Shown piece by piece: positions 6,483-16,217 of a DNA stretch of 17,666 bases. Below the pieces are notes generated by a model. The model saw only the letters and a list, made by a program, of their open reading frames with translations, did not search any database and was not told where the DNA came from. This stretch comes from Candidatus Kariarchaeota archaeon (lineage in GTDB: Archaea > Asgardarchaeota > Heimdallarchaeia > Heimdallarchaeales > Kariarchaeaceae): contig JAEOUB010000147.1 of assembly GCA_016839545.1 (NCBI GenBank), positions 1 to 17,666 on the forward strand, given 5' to 3'. Every line of letters starts with the position of its first letter. The first letter of the stretch is position 1. Both the position numbers and the translations under genes were made by a program.

Positions 6483-8627
6483 TTAAACTTTGAATTTATT
6501 GCTGAAATAGAAATATGTGTACAGGAACGGAGCTTGAAGCGCGGAGAAAAGTACTCCATTCTCTGCAAGAAATTGGTTAAAATCGGGTAAGGAAATTAAT
6601 TGTCCTGCAAATGTGTAAGCAATTGCAAGGAACCCACTTGCACCCAATCCTTTCTTGAGCTGATCCTGTTGATTCTTAGTAATACCAAGAGAGGTCTGAC
6701 CTTGAACTTCATACTGGATTTCCTGTTCTGCAAAAGGTTCTGCAACGTTTGCATCGATATAATTACGATCCTGATCGAACAGCGGGTATGAAATTGCCAG
6801 AATATCCTGATACTCTTTCTTCAGAGGGGTGACTGCAATCTTGAAGTCAGTCTGCTTTCCAGGATCTATGTGTAATTCAACAACTTGGGGGCTGATACTG
6901 TCAAATCCTTGAAATACAATTCGTACACCCGGTTGATCTGTTACATTATGTGCTGTAACCAATATTTCAGTAGGCGTGTCAACCTGTAATTGACCCAGGG
7001 GTTTGAAGCTGATAATAGTATTATCATTCTCAAATTCCCATGGCGAAAGTTCACCGATTCCAAGGGCTTTCATTAAGTCTCCTCCTCTTACACCAAATAA
7101 CCACGTTCCTAACAATCCCAATGCAAGTCCAAAGACCAATTCGGGGCTCTGCAACTGATAGGTGGGATCTGTGAGGAGATTGTACGCCTCGTATCCAAAA
7201 TATCCTACACCTGCAATTGATGCAATGGCTACAAGACCAAGGAAGAGTCCCCTTAGTTTACCTTGCATTCTCTTCTTCAATCTTTGAAAGACACCTGAGG
7301 CTCTACCCTGAACATTCTGTAAATCGAAGCCTCTGGTGAAGCCTATTCGTAATGCTTGTTCGTCACCACCTTTCAGGCTCTTTCTCCACATGTAAGTGAG
7401 GATGGGGATAAATAAGAGGATTTCAGCAACAATCGTAATCCAGATGACTTCCCATTGTGCAAGTACATCATCTAGCAGAGCTCTTGGGTTACCTAGTGAA
7501 GCCACAACCCTATCCCATGTCGCAGATATTCCGACAACACCGAAGTTGACACCACCGAAACCAAGTAAAGAGGCGGTCATTGATGATGGGTTCTTTGTTT
7601 TGGCATTGACTTCTACGACTGCTTGTTCATGAATATGACTTTGATAGCTTTCAGCTGTCTTGGGTGTTATTCTAACACGTAGATTAACATCATTTTGCTT
7701 TGAAGGTAGAATGTAGAATGTCTGTACCCATATCGCCCCTGGTTCAAGTATCGAGGTACTGTCAGTATCAGGATACATCCTTGAAGTAGACACAGCATCA
7801 AGATGGAATGCCTTGGATTCAGGTAAGTCATTCTTGAATGAGATCTTGACAGGTGTCCATTTTCCTTGAACCATGACACCTTTGGGTAGGGTCACATCCA
7901 TAATTTTGATACCCTCTTCAACTTCGATTGTCCGCTCAATGTCCAAAAGGAGTTTTTCCATAATTTGATCTCGTTTCTTCAGGAACACCTGGACGACATC
8001 ATATCCAATGAGTGTTAGAGGTAAAATTAAGATTAGAGCTATTGAGTCACCTACAAATCGCTGGAGGAATATGGCAGTTCCACCACTGAGAGAAGCACCT
8101 TCCTGGAACTGACTACCATAGGCATAAATGAAATTCTGAGTCACACCCAATCCCACAATAGCGGCAATCACGTCAGTTCCTAATTTTTTCCATTGTCCAA
8201 AACTGAAAAGAAGGCCTTTATAGCTATCAGGTGACTCCTCCTTCGTGTTTTCCTTTCCTAGAAACCCTGTAAGCCATGCCCCAACTCCAATTGAAACTGA
8301 GCTTATCAGTGTACCAAGATGAAGTGAACTGAGATCACCATCTCCCCGTAAGATGTCTTCAAATTGAAGAACTATCTCACCTAGGCCTCCAGAAATACCT
8401 CCTATACCCCTACCAAAAATAATTGACGCACTCGCTGGGACGAATATTCCAATCTCAACAAGGTCTTGACCCAAACTTGGGAAAAGCTCAATATTGGCTG
8501 TTAGATCATTCACAAGAGTATACAAAACAGATAGGAAGCCTATTGCTATAGCCTTTCCACTGCCAGATTGTGATTGTTTTGCCTCGGTAGTTAGGTCACT
8601 CATCAACATTCCGTTTGAAGTATTCAT
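6483..8627 (-). CDS. Large polytopic membrane protein with two beta-sandwich domains
   Basis: 714 residues. Hydrophobic segments lie near 25-45, 55-75, 103-123, 152-170, 190-216, then 352-370, 392-413, 458-478, 496-514 and 658-678/692-708. The first membrane block has the G-x-G-GxSGGLGE stretch (about 72-84) reminiscent of small substrate-binding membrane subunits (ECF S-component-like), but I would not call it a transporter on that alone. Residues about 238-342 and 535-645 are two beta-sandwich domains that look related in layout (charged start, strand-rich, ILEPG/HIDPG turn) and are probably extracellular. No catalytic motif is seen. ATG 8627 has GGAG seven bases upstream. It shares a 228-bp divergent control region with the VWA-Cache operon, so a common surface role is plausible. 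Confidence 0.8.
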   Translation of the reverse strand: MNTSNGMLMSDLTTEAKQSQSGSGKAIAIGFLSVLYTLVNDLTANIELFPSLGQDLVEIGIFVPASASIIFGRGIGGISGGLGEIVLQFEDILRGDGDLSSLHLGTLISSVSIGVGAWLTGFLGKENTKEESPDSYKGLLFSFGQWKKLGTDVIAAIVGLGVTQNFIYAYGSQFQEGASLSGGTAIFLQRFVGDSIALILILPLTLIGYDVVQVFLKKRDQIMEKLLLDIERTIEVEEGIKIMDVTLPKGVMVQGKWTPVKISFKNDLPESKAFHLDAVSTSRMYPDTDSTSILEPGAIWVQTFYILPSKQNDVNLRVRITPKTAESYQSHIHEQAVVEVNAKTKNPSSMTASLLGFGGVNFGVVGISATWDRVVASLGNPRALLDDVLAQWEVIWITIVAEILLFIPILTYMWRKSLKGGDEQALRIGFTRGFDLQNVQGRASGVFQRLKKRMQGKLRGLFLGLVAIASIAGVGYFGYEAYNLLTDPTYQLQSPELVFGLALGLLGTWLFGVRGGDLMKALGIGELSPWEFENDNTIISFKPLGQLQVDTPTEILVTAHNVTDQPGVRIVFQGFDSISPQVVELHIDPGKQTDFKIAVTPLKKEYQDILAISYPLFDQDRNYIDANVAEPFAEQEIQYEVQGQTSLGITKNQQDQLKKGLGASGFLAIAYTFAGQLISLPDFNQFLAENGVLFSALQAPFLYTYFYFSNKFKV

Positions 8628-8634
8628 AAAAATT

Positions 8635-8641
8635 CTCCGCC
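8635..8641 (-). promoter_or_regulatory. Shine-Dalgarno site of the 714-residue membrane protein
   Basis: The minus strand reads GGCGGAG, seven bases before ATG 8627, which fixes this start over in-frame Met7 and Met9. Confidence 0.5.
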
Positions 8642-8810
8642 GGAATTCTCGGAATCTTTACCAATAATTTTGGGTGAAGTGATATTAGCCTGCGATTTCA
8701 CTGACCTTAAATTAATATCTTTGTGTTTAAGAGAGTACTTCGCTATTTTATTATAATATTCGGTAAAAATCTAGTGGATAAGATACACGTACCGATATCT
8801 CCCAACAATC

Positions 8811-8818
8811 TTTATTAA
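8811..8818 (+). promoter_or_regulatory. TATA-like element of the VWA-Cache operon
   Basis: TTTATTAA lies about 42 bp before ATG 8856. The remaining 8628-8855 divergent region is AT-rich with no other gene seen; it must also hold the opposite promoter. Confidence 0.4.
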
Positions 8819-8855
8819 AGGAACCGAGAAGCGAGAGCTTGTAAACGGTGTTCGG

Positions 8856-10694
8856 ATGAAAGGAAAGTTTCTTGCATTTATGCTGATAATTAATCTTGGG
8901 GCAGGTTCATATCTTGGATATCTATTAACAGTCACACCTGAAGGAGTTGTGCCAGATGAGTTTGTAGGCTTAGCAGTTAGTCGCCAGAGTGAGGCATCGA
9001 CTATACTTTCAGGACAGATTCTAAGCCAGCTAGAGAAGTTTGAGACACAGGCACTGGGTACTTCCGCTCTTCTCGACGATATCCTGCTAAACAAATCTTA
9101 TATTCCCTCCCTGCCTTCATATTATCATGATCGTACAGCAGTCGTGCAATTGGACCTTTCAGAACTTCCTCCGAGTCCGTTCGTGAGTGAAGCTTACGGA
9201 ATTGAGATTTCAGTCGGAGGATCTGCATATAAAATTGTCCCTGACACTTTTTTTGATGACTATGAGGCAACCTACTTAGAGACGGGGGACACTGATAATC
9301 CTTTCAATCAAATCCAAGATGATGTGAAGTCTGAGATACAATTAACCGCCAAATTAGATCACATCTTACCATCACTGTATGATCTTGATCCCAACACCGT
9401 TTGGATAGAATATACTTCTGAAAAGGGATATTCAAGATCGTTTCCGTGGTCATCTGTTCCTCAGATGTATGATGGAAGACAAAGTTCATGGTACAGTTCT
9501 GCCTCTACAGGTGCTAAAGACGTTATCATTCTTCTTGATAAATCAGGATCCATGGAAGGTGAGAGAAAATTAGGTGCAGTAAATGCAACTAAAAACATAA
9601 TCAGCAGTCTCGGTGGTAGAGACCGGTTCAACATCCTGACGTTCTCTGATGAAATTGCATCCTTCAGCGATGCTCTATCTCTGGTAGGTGAGGATAATCA
9701 ACTCGCCGCTTTTGATTTCTTAGATAGGATGGTCACCGGAGGAACCACAAATTATGATTTAGCTTTCACAGAGGGATTGGATAGACTCAACCGCTTTGGA
9801 AGTGACAGGAGGACGCCAGTAGTCGTATTTATCACAGATGGAGCGCCGACCATCGGTACCAGAGACAACAACACCCTGATTGAAAAAATCCAACAGGCAA
9901 ATGGGCCAGTTGGTGCTCAATTCGTACTATTTGGAATTAGTTCTGAAACTGATCATCAACTTCTCTCCGAGATAGCAAATGAGATGGGTGGAGCAAATAT
10001 CAGGATCAATACCACAGAGCAGATAGAAGGAGCAATTTCTAATTACCAGGATTTCCTTTCATTGAATAAACAAGCGGTGATCTCATGGAGTCTGCCATAT
10101 CTTGACACCAATGGTCAAGGACTGGTCATCACTACTTCAATTCCTCTAATTGTAAACTCACAACTGAGAGGTGTAATAAGTGTAGATATCCGGCTTGAGA
10201 CCCTTGTTGAATTCATTGTTCAAGATCAGTTATCCGAGAATAGCTATTCATATGTGTTTGATATCGCGGGAAACAGTATAGTACACCCCGATGTAGATCT
10301 AAACACTTCAACTGCTGAAACCATTCGTCAGCCTATTACTCAATTGGAGGTTGATACCGAGGAATTTGGTGAACTGCTCTCCCTTGCACAGAAGGATCAG
10401 GCGGTAACTCAATTATTAGATTATAACGGTCAAGATACTCTGGTATCATTCACACCCATTGGAAATACCTCAATGATCCTTGGAATGACCACTCCTTTAA
10501 CAGATTTAATTCCCGATGAAGTAGAGGCGAAAATCAATTCCTTGGCAATAAACACATTGGCCTTTGTACCTGGTGTTGCTCTTGGACTTCTCGGAGCTCT
10601 GATTATGATTGTTCTTAGAGGTCGTCTTTTGAGAGAAGATGCACCACAAATTGTGGCTGAGTCTCCTCAGAATAGCAAGGAGGAAGAAGCATGA
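8856..10694 (+). CDS. VWA-Cache surface protein with alpha2delta-like architecture
   Basis: 612 residues: signal anchor/TM (5-25), N-terminal Cache part (about 40-205), VWA domain (221-398), second Cache part (about 405-555), C-terminal TM (568-588) and a short charged tail. The VWA metal-ion site is complete: D228-x-S230-x-S232, a Thr in GGTTN (297/298) and D328 (ITDG). Just before it come VWIEYTSEKG..RSFPW and SSWYSSASTGAKDVIILLD, which follow the layout of the VWA_N segment and the R-x-WY..A..pKD junction of eukaryotic calcium-channel alpha2delta subunits and CACHD1. Those proteins also insert a VWA domain into a double Cache. In prokaryotes Cache domains sense small ligands outside the cell. 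Its stop overlaps the next start (ATGA), so the two genes form an operon. Confidence 0.85.
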   Translation: MKGKFLAFMLIINLGAGSYLGYLLTVTPEGVVPDEFVGLAVSRQSEASTILSGQILSQLEKFETQALGTSALLDDILLNKSYIPSLPSYYHDRTAVVQLDLSELPPSPFVSEAYGIEISVGGSAYKIVPDTFFDDYEATYLETGDTDNPFNQIQDDVKSEIQLTAKLDHILPSLYDLDPNTVWIEYTSEKGYSRSFPWSSVPQMYDGRQSSWYSSASTGAKDVIILLDKSGSMEGERKLGAVNATKNIISSLGGRDRFNILTFSDEIASFSDALSLVGEDNQLAAFDFLDRMVTGGTTNYDLAFTEGLDRLNRFGSDRRTPVVVFITDGAPTIGTRDNNTLIEKIQQANGPVGAQFVLFGISSETDHQLLSEIANEMGGANIRINTTEQIEGAISNYQDFLSLNKQAVISWSLPYLDTNGQGLVITTSIPLIVNSQLRGVISVDIRLETLVEFIVQDQLSENSYSYVFDIAGNSIVHPDVDLNTSTAETIRQPITQLEVDTEEFGELLSLAQKDQAVTQLLDYNGQDTLVSFTPIGNTSMILGMTTPLTDLIPDEVEAKINSLAINTLAFVPGVALGLLGALIMIVLRGRLLREDAPQIVAESPQNSKEEEA

Positions 10695-12577
10695 AATTGG
10701 GTATTAGGCCGGTATATGGTAGAGTTTTGGCATACAGTTTTCTACCACTTGTACTCATTCTCTTAGGTACCTATGGAGGGATCTATTTCCTTTCACCTAA
10801 CATAGTTGCAGATTTATCAGAAGAGTTTCATGAGGAATTGGAAGCAGAACACCTGTATCTAAGTGTGGAGAAAGCCTCTCAATTGGAAACTCTATTGCAA
10901 TCTCTTGAGCAAGGGTTAGACTTCTTGGGAGAGAAATATGAAGATGTACTCGAGGAGTTCACAGATACTGAAAGACCGAGTTATTACCATGATGTCTTAC
11001 AAGATAAACTGAGTCCAAGACCTGAATTTTCAGAGAAATATAACAATACCGTCGATTTCAGTGTCTCCTCATACTATATCAATCCAAGTCTCAATTTTAC
11101 TGATCTTAGCTCCCAGGTTAGAGGTGCCATTCAGGTAACCTCAATTATGGATTTATCATTTATTACGCTCTACGAGACACGAGATGACATTGATTGGATA
11201 CGCCTTACAATTGATAACAATGTTGAGAGGGAATACCCATTTTATGGACCTAAAGATCCTTCATATAATCCATTCAATACCACCACTTACAATACAACAG
11301 TTGCGACCAATAGCTCAGAAATCATTTACTCTGCACCGTATAGAGACACAATAACAAATAGAACTCTGATCACACTCAGTAGAGGTATTCTTGTCAATGA
11401 TGTTTTCAGAGGTACAGTATCTATTGCATATCAGCTCTCTGCAGTCAGTAGCACTATGTCACAACTTACCGACGTTGATAACAGGAGTTTCCTCCTGAGA
11501 CAAAATGAAGTCGTGTACCACAGCAATTACAGCACTACCTCCCAAGTACTCAATGAAACAGGCTATCTAAATTCAATTTATGACTTTGAAACCAATACAA
11601 CTGAATTCAATTCCTTGCTGGAAGATGCGACTTCTGAGCTGACGACTGATGTGATAGATTATGGGGATGCGGTGTATTTTGTCAGTGTAATTACCGTCAG
11701 ATCATTTGTTTTCGGTTTTGTAACAGAGGATGTTCAACCTGAAATTATCGGTACCTTTGATCTGGTTACCTTGCTGATCGCACCTCTACTAGTTATTGGA
11801 TTTTTCTTAACTCTGATTGTCCTATTATTGCGTAGATACGGAATATTGCGTAATGTGGGTCTTGAAACTCTTATGAAGCTCGAGCAATCACTAACTGATA
11901 AAATCGACAAGATCTCAGATCTGGATGTTGAAGATATTGGAGAAACTATTAGAGATGAGATAAAAGATAGGGGTGAAGAGTTGAGAGATCAAACAGAGCA
12001 AGGACTTGGTCAGAAAATCGATGAGGTCAAAAGCCAAATTAGCAATGTTGACAAAGTCGTAGCTGCAAAAATCAATGAAAAACTTGATAGTTTTGAGAAC
12101 AGACTTGTAAGATCAGCAGAGGGAAATTTTGCAAATCCCACCGAATTCGCTCAGCAAGCAAAAGACAAACTCAACCTTCCAGTTGATAGAATTATCAACC
12201 TCGTGACAGATCCTGCAAGTTTTGTAGCTCGACAGGGTGAAGCTTTTGACCTTGACCTCACAAATACTGAAGAGATCCTGAAATTACCGAATAAGACTTC
12301 CAGATTGGCTAGTATCTTAATGAATCAGAATAGTATGGCGAAAACTGATTTTATTTCTTTAACACAAGTTCCTGAGAATGAACTTGATCCAATTCTCAAT
12401 ATAATGCCCGAGGAGACGGGTATAACCTCAGACACAGAGTCCATTTCATTCGATAAAGATAAGATCTCTCCGAATATGGTCAAAGTCCTCAGCATCTTCT
12501 ACCAGATTTCTCCAGAAACTGGAATGGAAGGTATATCAGGACCAGGTTTAAACCCTGACCACCATGAGTCTGAATGA
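10691..12577 (+). CDS. Double-Cache transmembrane sensor-like protein with cytoplasmic coiled coil
   Basis: 628 residues. TM1 (12-34), an extracellular Cache region (about 40-350), TM2 (357-381), a long charged coiled coil (about 393-475) and an unrecognised C-terminal region (480-628). The Cache part parallels the upstream protein: PSYYHD occurs in both, and IQVTSIMDL..IDWIRLTIDNN..REYPF corresponds to IQLTAKLDH..VWIEYTSEKG..RSFPW, so the two are paralogues, this one without the VWA insertion. The ectodomain has many N-x-S/T sites, consistent with glycosylation outside the cell. No HAMP, kinase or methyl-accepting signature is seen after TM2, so signal output, if any, is unknown. It overlaps the upstream stop by 4 bp, and its stop abuts that of the convergent DegV gene. 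Confidence 0.8.
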   Translation: MKLGIRPVYGRVLAYSFLPLVLILLGTYGGIYFLSPNIVADLSEEFHEELEAEHLYLSVEKASQLETLLQSLEQGLDFLGEKYEDVLEEFTDTERPSYYHDVLQDKLSPRPEFSEKYNNTVDFSVSSYYINPSLNFTDLSSQVRGAIQVTSIMDLSFITLYETRDDIDWIRLTIDNNVEREYPFYGPKDPSYNPFNTTTYNTTVATNSSEIIYSAPYRDTITNRTLITLSRGILVNDVFRGTVSIAYQLSAVSSTMSQLTDVDNRSFLLRQNEVVYHSNYSTTSQVLNETGYLNSIYDFETNTTEFNSLLEDATSELTTDVIDYGDAVYFVSVITVRSFVFGFVTEDVQPEIIGTFDLVTLLIAPLLVIGFFLTLIVLLLRRYGILRNVGLETLMKLEQSLTDKIDKISDLDVEDIGETIRDEIKDRGEELRDQTEQGLGQKIDEVKSQISNVDKVVAAKINEKLDSFENRLVRSAEGNFANPTEFAQQAKDKLNLPVDRIINLVTDPASFVARQGEAFDLDLTNTEEILKLPNKTSRLASILMNQNSMAKTDFISLTQVPENELDPILNIMPEETGITSDTESISFDKDKISPNMVKVLSIFYQISPETGMEGISGPGLNPDHHESE

Positions 12578-13438
12578 TCAATCAAAAAGAGCGATAAGGG
12601 CGAGTGCACCAGGACCTGCATGTGCAGAGATTGATGAGCGAGCCCGAGTGATTCTAATTTCCACTTCAGGTTGATTTTTTCTGATTAGATTTGCCATTTT
12701 GTTGGCAAGTTCCTCGTCGTTTGTGTGAGTAATTGAAAAATGCTTGGGCAGCTTAGTTCCTTCAGAGGTCATAAGATTGTAGACCTTCTCGACACCAGCA
12801 TCCATGTTTTTGACAGTTGCAATTGCTTCATTCTTGCCTGTTTCTGGCTCAACATAGGTTATAGGTTTCAATCCAAAGAGAGACCCTATCAGAAACTTGG
12901 GCATACTTACCCTTCCACCAGCACGGAGATACTTCAGTGTAGGAAGGGTGAGATATGTCTCGATCTTATCGACACGCTCTCTCATTGCAGTAACGATTGC
13001 ATCAGGCTCAGCTCCTGCAGAAATCATTTCCAAAGCCAATTCAAGCAGATATACTACAGAAACGCTGGCAGATTTGGCATCTACAACTTCTGCCTTCATC
13101 CCATGTTCTTCTTCCAAAGCGCGTGCTGCCTGTATGGCAGAATTATAGGTTCCACTGAGACCAGATGAGACAGTTGCACAAATGATAAAATCAACTCCTT
13201 CATCTTTGAGGGCCATAAATTGCTCAAGAAAATCACCTGGGGAGGGTTGTGAAGTTTTCACTCTGAAGAGCTTTCTCTCTTCGAATTGACGGTAGTAGTT
13301 GTCAAAGTCGAAGTTCCGATCCTCTTTGTGGTTGGTTTCGTCAAAATTTACATTCATAGGTGTAATCTTGATATTGTGTTCATCGGCGAAATCAAAGGGT
13401 AGGTCTGAAGCAGAGTCAGTTACCAATCCAATCTTCAT
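12578..13438 (-). CDS. DegV family fatty-acid-binding protein
   Basis: 286 residues from ATG 13438 (MKIGLVTDSASD), the standard DegV opening; an upstream in-frame TTG at 13462 would add eight residues but lies inside a TATA-like TTTTATTT. Conserved elements include VTDSASDLP, KTSQPSPGDF (the SQPs lipid-headgroup loop), SSGLSGTYNSA, DAKSAS, LKYLRAGGRVS and the late AHAGPGALA. DegV proteins bind a fatty acid; in bacteria some (FakB) present it to a fatty-acid kinase for phospholipid synthesis. Archaea make isoprenoid lipids, so the ligand here is uncertain. The family is mostly bacterial, suggesting past transfer. No FakA-like kinase is nearby. It is convergent with the Cache protein gene with zero intergenic bases. 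Confidence 0.92.
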   Translation of the reverse strand: MKIGLVTDSASDLPFDFADEHNIKITPMNVNFDETNHKEDRNFDFDNYYRQFEERKLFRVKTSQPSPGDFLEQFMALKDEGVDFIICATVSSGLSGTYNSAIQAARALEEEHGMKAEVVDAKSASVSVVYLLELALEMISAGAEPDAIVTAMRERVDKIETYLTLPTLKYLRAGGRVSMPKFLIGSLFGLKPITYVEPETGKNEAIATVKNMDAGVEKVYNLMTSEGTKLPKHFSITHTNDEELANKMANLIRKNQPEVEIRITRARSSISAHAGPGALALIALFD

Positions 13439-13460
13439 ATATTTGGAAATAAGAGGTGCC

Positions 13461-13468
13461 AAATAAAA
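13461..13468 (-). promoter_or_regulatory. TATA box of the degV gene
   Basis: The minus strand reads TTTTATTT, about 27 bp before ATG 13438, implying a leaderless transcript and supporting that start. Confidence 0.5.
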
Positions 13469-13496
13469 CGATTAAGTTATAGGAAGAAACCCAGAT

Positions 13497-13964
13497 TCAT
13501 TGGTTTGTGACTGCATAAAAGTGAGGGATCATTTTAATCACAAGATAACCTTTGACTGACCACAATAACACTCTTGCAAAATTCCCAATGAGTAGGGATT
13601 GCTGTATATTGACATTCCAAGTTTCTTCTCGGACTGCGAGATGCAGAGGGAGTTCAAACAGAAAGGTAATTAGCCAAATAGCGATCAAGATAGCCATATC
13701 AGCTCGTACCAATCTGTGAAGTCGAAAATCGCCTATCCTGATTATCATCTGTAGTCCCGTGAACATCTCGATTAGCATTATGGGAGCGATCAAGAAAAAC
13801 GCTCGGATCATATATGCCTCCTGATAAGTTCTCAGTTGATCTGGAGGAAGAAACGGATAAATTTGATAAGTGATAAATTGTGAGACTAATGCAATTCCCA
13901 GCATAAGATAACTCGTAGCTAGGTGCAAACGAAAGATCACTCTGATATCGCCGGATCTGATCAC
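13497..13964 (-). CDS. Small four-helix membrane protein of unknown function
   Basis: 155 residues from GTG 13964. Four hydrophobic segments lie at about 12-34, 52-72, 88-107 and 124-145, with short basic loops, and there is no signal peptide. Two conserved-looking His (H14, H83) and H108 lie near membrane boundaries, which could suggest a haem or copper site, but no family motif confirms it. I do not recognise the family. It precedes degV on the same strand by 58 bp, although degV has its own TATA box. No better start was found, and the GTG is the first possible codon in frame. Confidence 0.6.
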   Translation of the reverse strand: MIRSGDIRVIFRLHLATSYLMLGIALVSQFITYQIYPFLPPDQLRTYQEAYMIRAFFLIAPIMLIEMFTGLQMIIRIGDFRLHRLVRADMAILIAIWLITFLFELPLHLAVREETWNVNIQQSLLIGNFARVLLWSVKGYLVIKMIPHFYAVTNQ

Positions 13965-13997
13965 AAGTTATCGACACAGGTCAGTCTTAAAGGAGTT

Positions 13998-14005
13998 CTT
14001 TATTC
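13998..14005 (+). promoter_or_regulatory. TATA-like element of the C45 hydrolase gene
   Basis: CTTTATTC lies about 25 bp before GTG 14027, consistent with a leaderless transcript and with this start. Confidence 0.4.
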
Positions 14006-14026
14006 TGAAGAGACGAACCGAAAATT

Positions 14027-15097
14027 GTGAAGGATAAGAAATATCTATTAGCTCTAAGGAATAGGGAACTTGTGTCTGATTTTCCCTTAATCTATGTTGA
14101 AGGAACTCCCAGAGAGCTTGGTTTGCAACATGGAAGGCAGTTGAAAAATAGAATTGAAAAAGTGATTGAGTTTTACAAACGTGTTTTCAAAAAACCTGAG
14201 TCAGAAGTTTTCCAACATGCAGCCCACTTTCAAAAACTCCTCACCGCAGAATTTCCAGACTACGCAACCGAAATAGAGGCTATCGCCGAAGGTGCAGAGA
14301 TAGATCCACTTTGGGTTTATGCAATAAACGCCAGATCCGAGATATTGACGATGTTTGTTACAGAATGTACAGCAGTGTTCTCATCAGATGGTGGGATACT
14401 AGCGCAGAATTGGGATTGGGCAGGAGATTTAGAAGAACTTGTAGTTCTTTTGCATATCACTCGATCTGATGGACACCGAATATTGATGCTTGCCGAACCT
14501 GGAATCATCGGAAAAATGGGAATGAATTCATCGGGATTTGGTGTGACTTTGAATTTTTTATATGCGCCCGGCAAATTATCTGGATTACCCATACACGTTA
14601 TGTTACGGGCTCTCCTAGATTGCACAGATTTGGAACAAGGAAAAAAATTAGCAGAACAGTATGCTCAAGGAAAAGGTGGGAATATTATTTGGGGATCCGC
14701 GGATGGCAACTATTTTAATTTAGAATTTGCGAATAATGAATTTTTTACATTAACAGGGCGATCGCATATGGTTCACACGAACCACTATCTTGGAAATGAT
14801 GAATTGAACAGTGAAAGAGAGAGATTACAGAGTTCAATGCAGCGTTATGCTCGGGCAAATGAGATGATAAGTAGTTTTGATACCGTCGAAACCGCAACTC
14901 AAATCCTGCTTGACGCCTCTGGAGATCTACCAATATGCCGCCCATACGTTAATGACGAAGAGCTTGGCTCAATAGGTACTGTCTGTTCAATTGTTATGGA
15001 TTTGAAATCCAAAATATTCCATTTTACTCCAGGCAACCCATATGATCATGAATTTAGAGCAATTGATTTTGGCCAAATGATGTCTCCCACAGATTAA
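14027..15097 (+). CDS. C45-family acyltransferase/peptidase (acyl-CoA:6-APA acyltransferase-like Ntn hydrolase)
   Basis: 356 residues from GTG 14027. The family hallmarks are visible: GTPRELGLQHGRQL near the N-terminus, the nucleophile in TECTAVFSSDG (C114) and QNWDW (N128, D130), then MGMNSSGFGVTLNFL and the late IGTVCSIVMDL. In this N-terminal-nucleophile family the precursor cleaves itself just before the Cys, giving a free alpha-amino group that catalyses amide hydrolysis or acyl transfer; residue 113 is Glu rather than Gly, as in many relatives. The typical fungal example makes penicillin, but archaeal members have unknown amide substrates. There is no signal peptide, so it is cytoplasmic. 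G1PDH and TyrRS follow on the same strand. Confidence 0.85.
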   Translation: MKDKKYLLALRNRELVSDFPLIYVEGTPRELGLQHGRQLKNRIEKVIEFYKRVFKKPESEVFQHAAHFQKLLTAEFPDYATEIEAIAEGAEIDPLWVYAINARSEILTMFVTECTAVFSSDGGILAQNWDWAGDLEELVVLLHITRSDGHRILMLAEPGIIGKMGMNSSGFGVTLNFLYAPGKLSGLPIHVMLRALLDCTDLEQGKKLAEQYAQGKGGNIIWGSADGNYFNLEFANNEFFTLTGRSHMVHTNHYLGNDELNSERERLQSSMQRYARANEMISSFDTVETATQILLDASGDLPICRPYVNDEELGSIGTVCSIVMDLKSKIFHFTPGNPYDHEFRAIDFGQMMSPTD

Positions 15098-15161
15098 CAC
15101 AAAGAAATGATGATAAAGGATAGGAGGTATGGTAGAAATAGCGTAAAGCTAGGTACATGGT

Positions 15162-16217
15162 ATGAGAGAAAATCGACCAATTATTGAGATGCCCAGGATC
15201 ATTGACGTTCGACCTGGTGCAATAAACCATCTCGAAGACACCTTGAAGAGATTGAACTTAGAAGGGAATGGGTTGATGATTGCGGGTAAAACAACGGTAG
15301 AAGTGGCTGGAAAGCAGATTATATCGATCTTAGAAGACAAGAACTACAATATTGATACAATGTTAATTGGAGATGCTACAGTCTCAGTTGGCAAGGAAGC
15401 AATTGAGAAAATTGCGGAAGTTGACGCAGATTTTGTACTTGCAGTAGGTGGAGGAACGAAAATCGATGTTGCTAAATATGCTAGTTTTAATTCGAACATA
15501 CCTTTCATTTCTATACCTACAGTTGCATCACACGATGGAATTGCTAGTTCTAGAGCCTCTTTGAAAGGAATGGATACAAAGCACTCATTCGAGGCACATA
15601 GCCCTCTGGCAGTTGTAGGTGATGTACTGATTGTTTCACAAGCTCCAAAACAATATATGATTTCAGGGTGTGCAGACGTGATATCAAACAAAACAGCAGT
15701 CCTAGATTGGCAATTATCAAACCGATTGACAGGAGAACACGTCTCTCAATATGCCATCACTCTATCTCTCCTGATAGCTAATACAATCATCGAACAAAGG
15801 AAAATAATCAAAACAGATCTACTTGAGGGGACTAACACTGTCCTCAAGGGATTGATGACCAGCTCAATATCAATGTGCATAGCTGGGAGTTCTAGACCTG
15901 CTTCAGGCGCAGAACATATGATTTCACACCGGCTGGATCACTTAATCGAAAAACCTGCACTCCATGGTATGCAGTGTGGAGTTGCTTCAATTGTCACGAT
16001 GTTTCTTCACGGTGGAGACTGGAAAGAAATCCGTGATACACTTCACGAGGTTGGAGCTCCCATTAGAGCAGATGAGATTGGTGTAGATAGAGACCAGATG
16101 ATTGAGGCCGTAATTTCAGGACAAGATATCAGACCGGAAAGATTTACCATACTGTCAAATGGGATTACCAAAAAGGCCGCAGTACACGCTCTCACCGTTA
16201 CGGGAATCATTGACTGA
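15162..16217 (+). CDS. egsA: Glycerol-1-phosphate dehydrogenase
   Basis: 351 residues, the usual length. It reduces dihydroxyacetone phosphate to sn-glycerol-1-phosphate with NAD(P)H, setting the stereochemistry of archaeal membrane lipids. Visible features are the nucleotide-binding GGGTKID (96-102), SHDGIASSRAS (123-133), and the zinc ligands expected at D172 (GCADVISN), H252 (SGAEHMISHRLDH) and H268 (LHGMQCG). All are intact. ATG 15162 has AGGT about seven bases upstream; 64 bases separate it from the preceding gene, and 49 from TyrRS. Bacterial AraM is a homologue, but the context is archaeal. Its presence is informative because some Asgard genomes lack this enzyme. Confidence 0.95.
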   Translation: MRENRPIIEMPRIIDVRPGAINHLEDTLKRLNLEGNGLMIAGKTTVEVAGKQIISILEDKNYNIDTMLIGDATVSVGKEAIEKIAEVDADFVLAVGGGTKIDVAKYASFNSNIPFISIPTVASHDGIASSRASLKGMDTKHSFEAHSPLAVVGDVLIVSQAPKQYMISGCADVISNKTAVLDWQLSNRLTGEHVSQYAITLSLLIANTIIEQRKIIKTDLLEGTNTVLKGLMTSSISMCIAGSSRPASGAEHMISHRLDHLIEKPALHGMQCGVASIVTMFLHGGDWKEIRDTLHEVGAPIRADEIGVDRDQMIEAVISGQDIRPERFTILSNGITKKAAVHALTVTGIID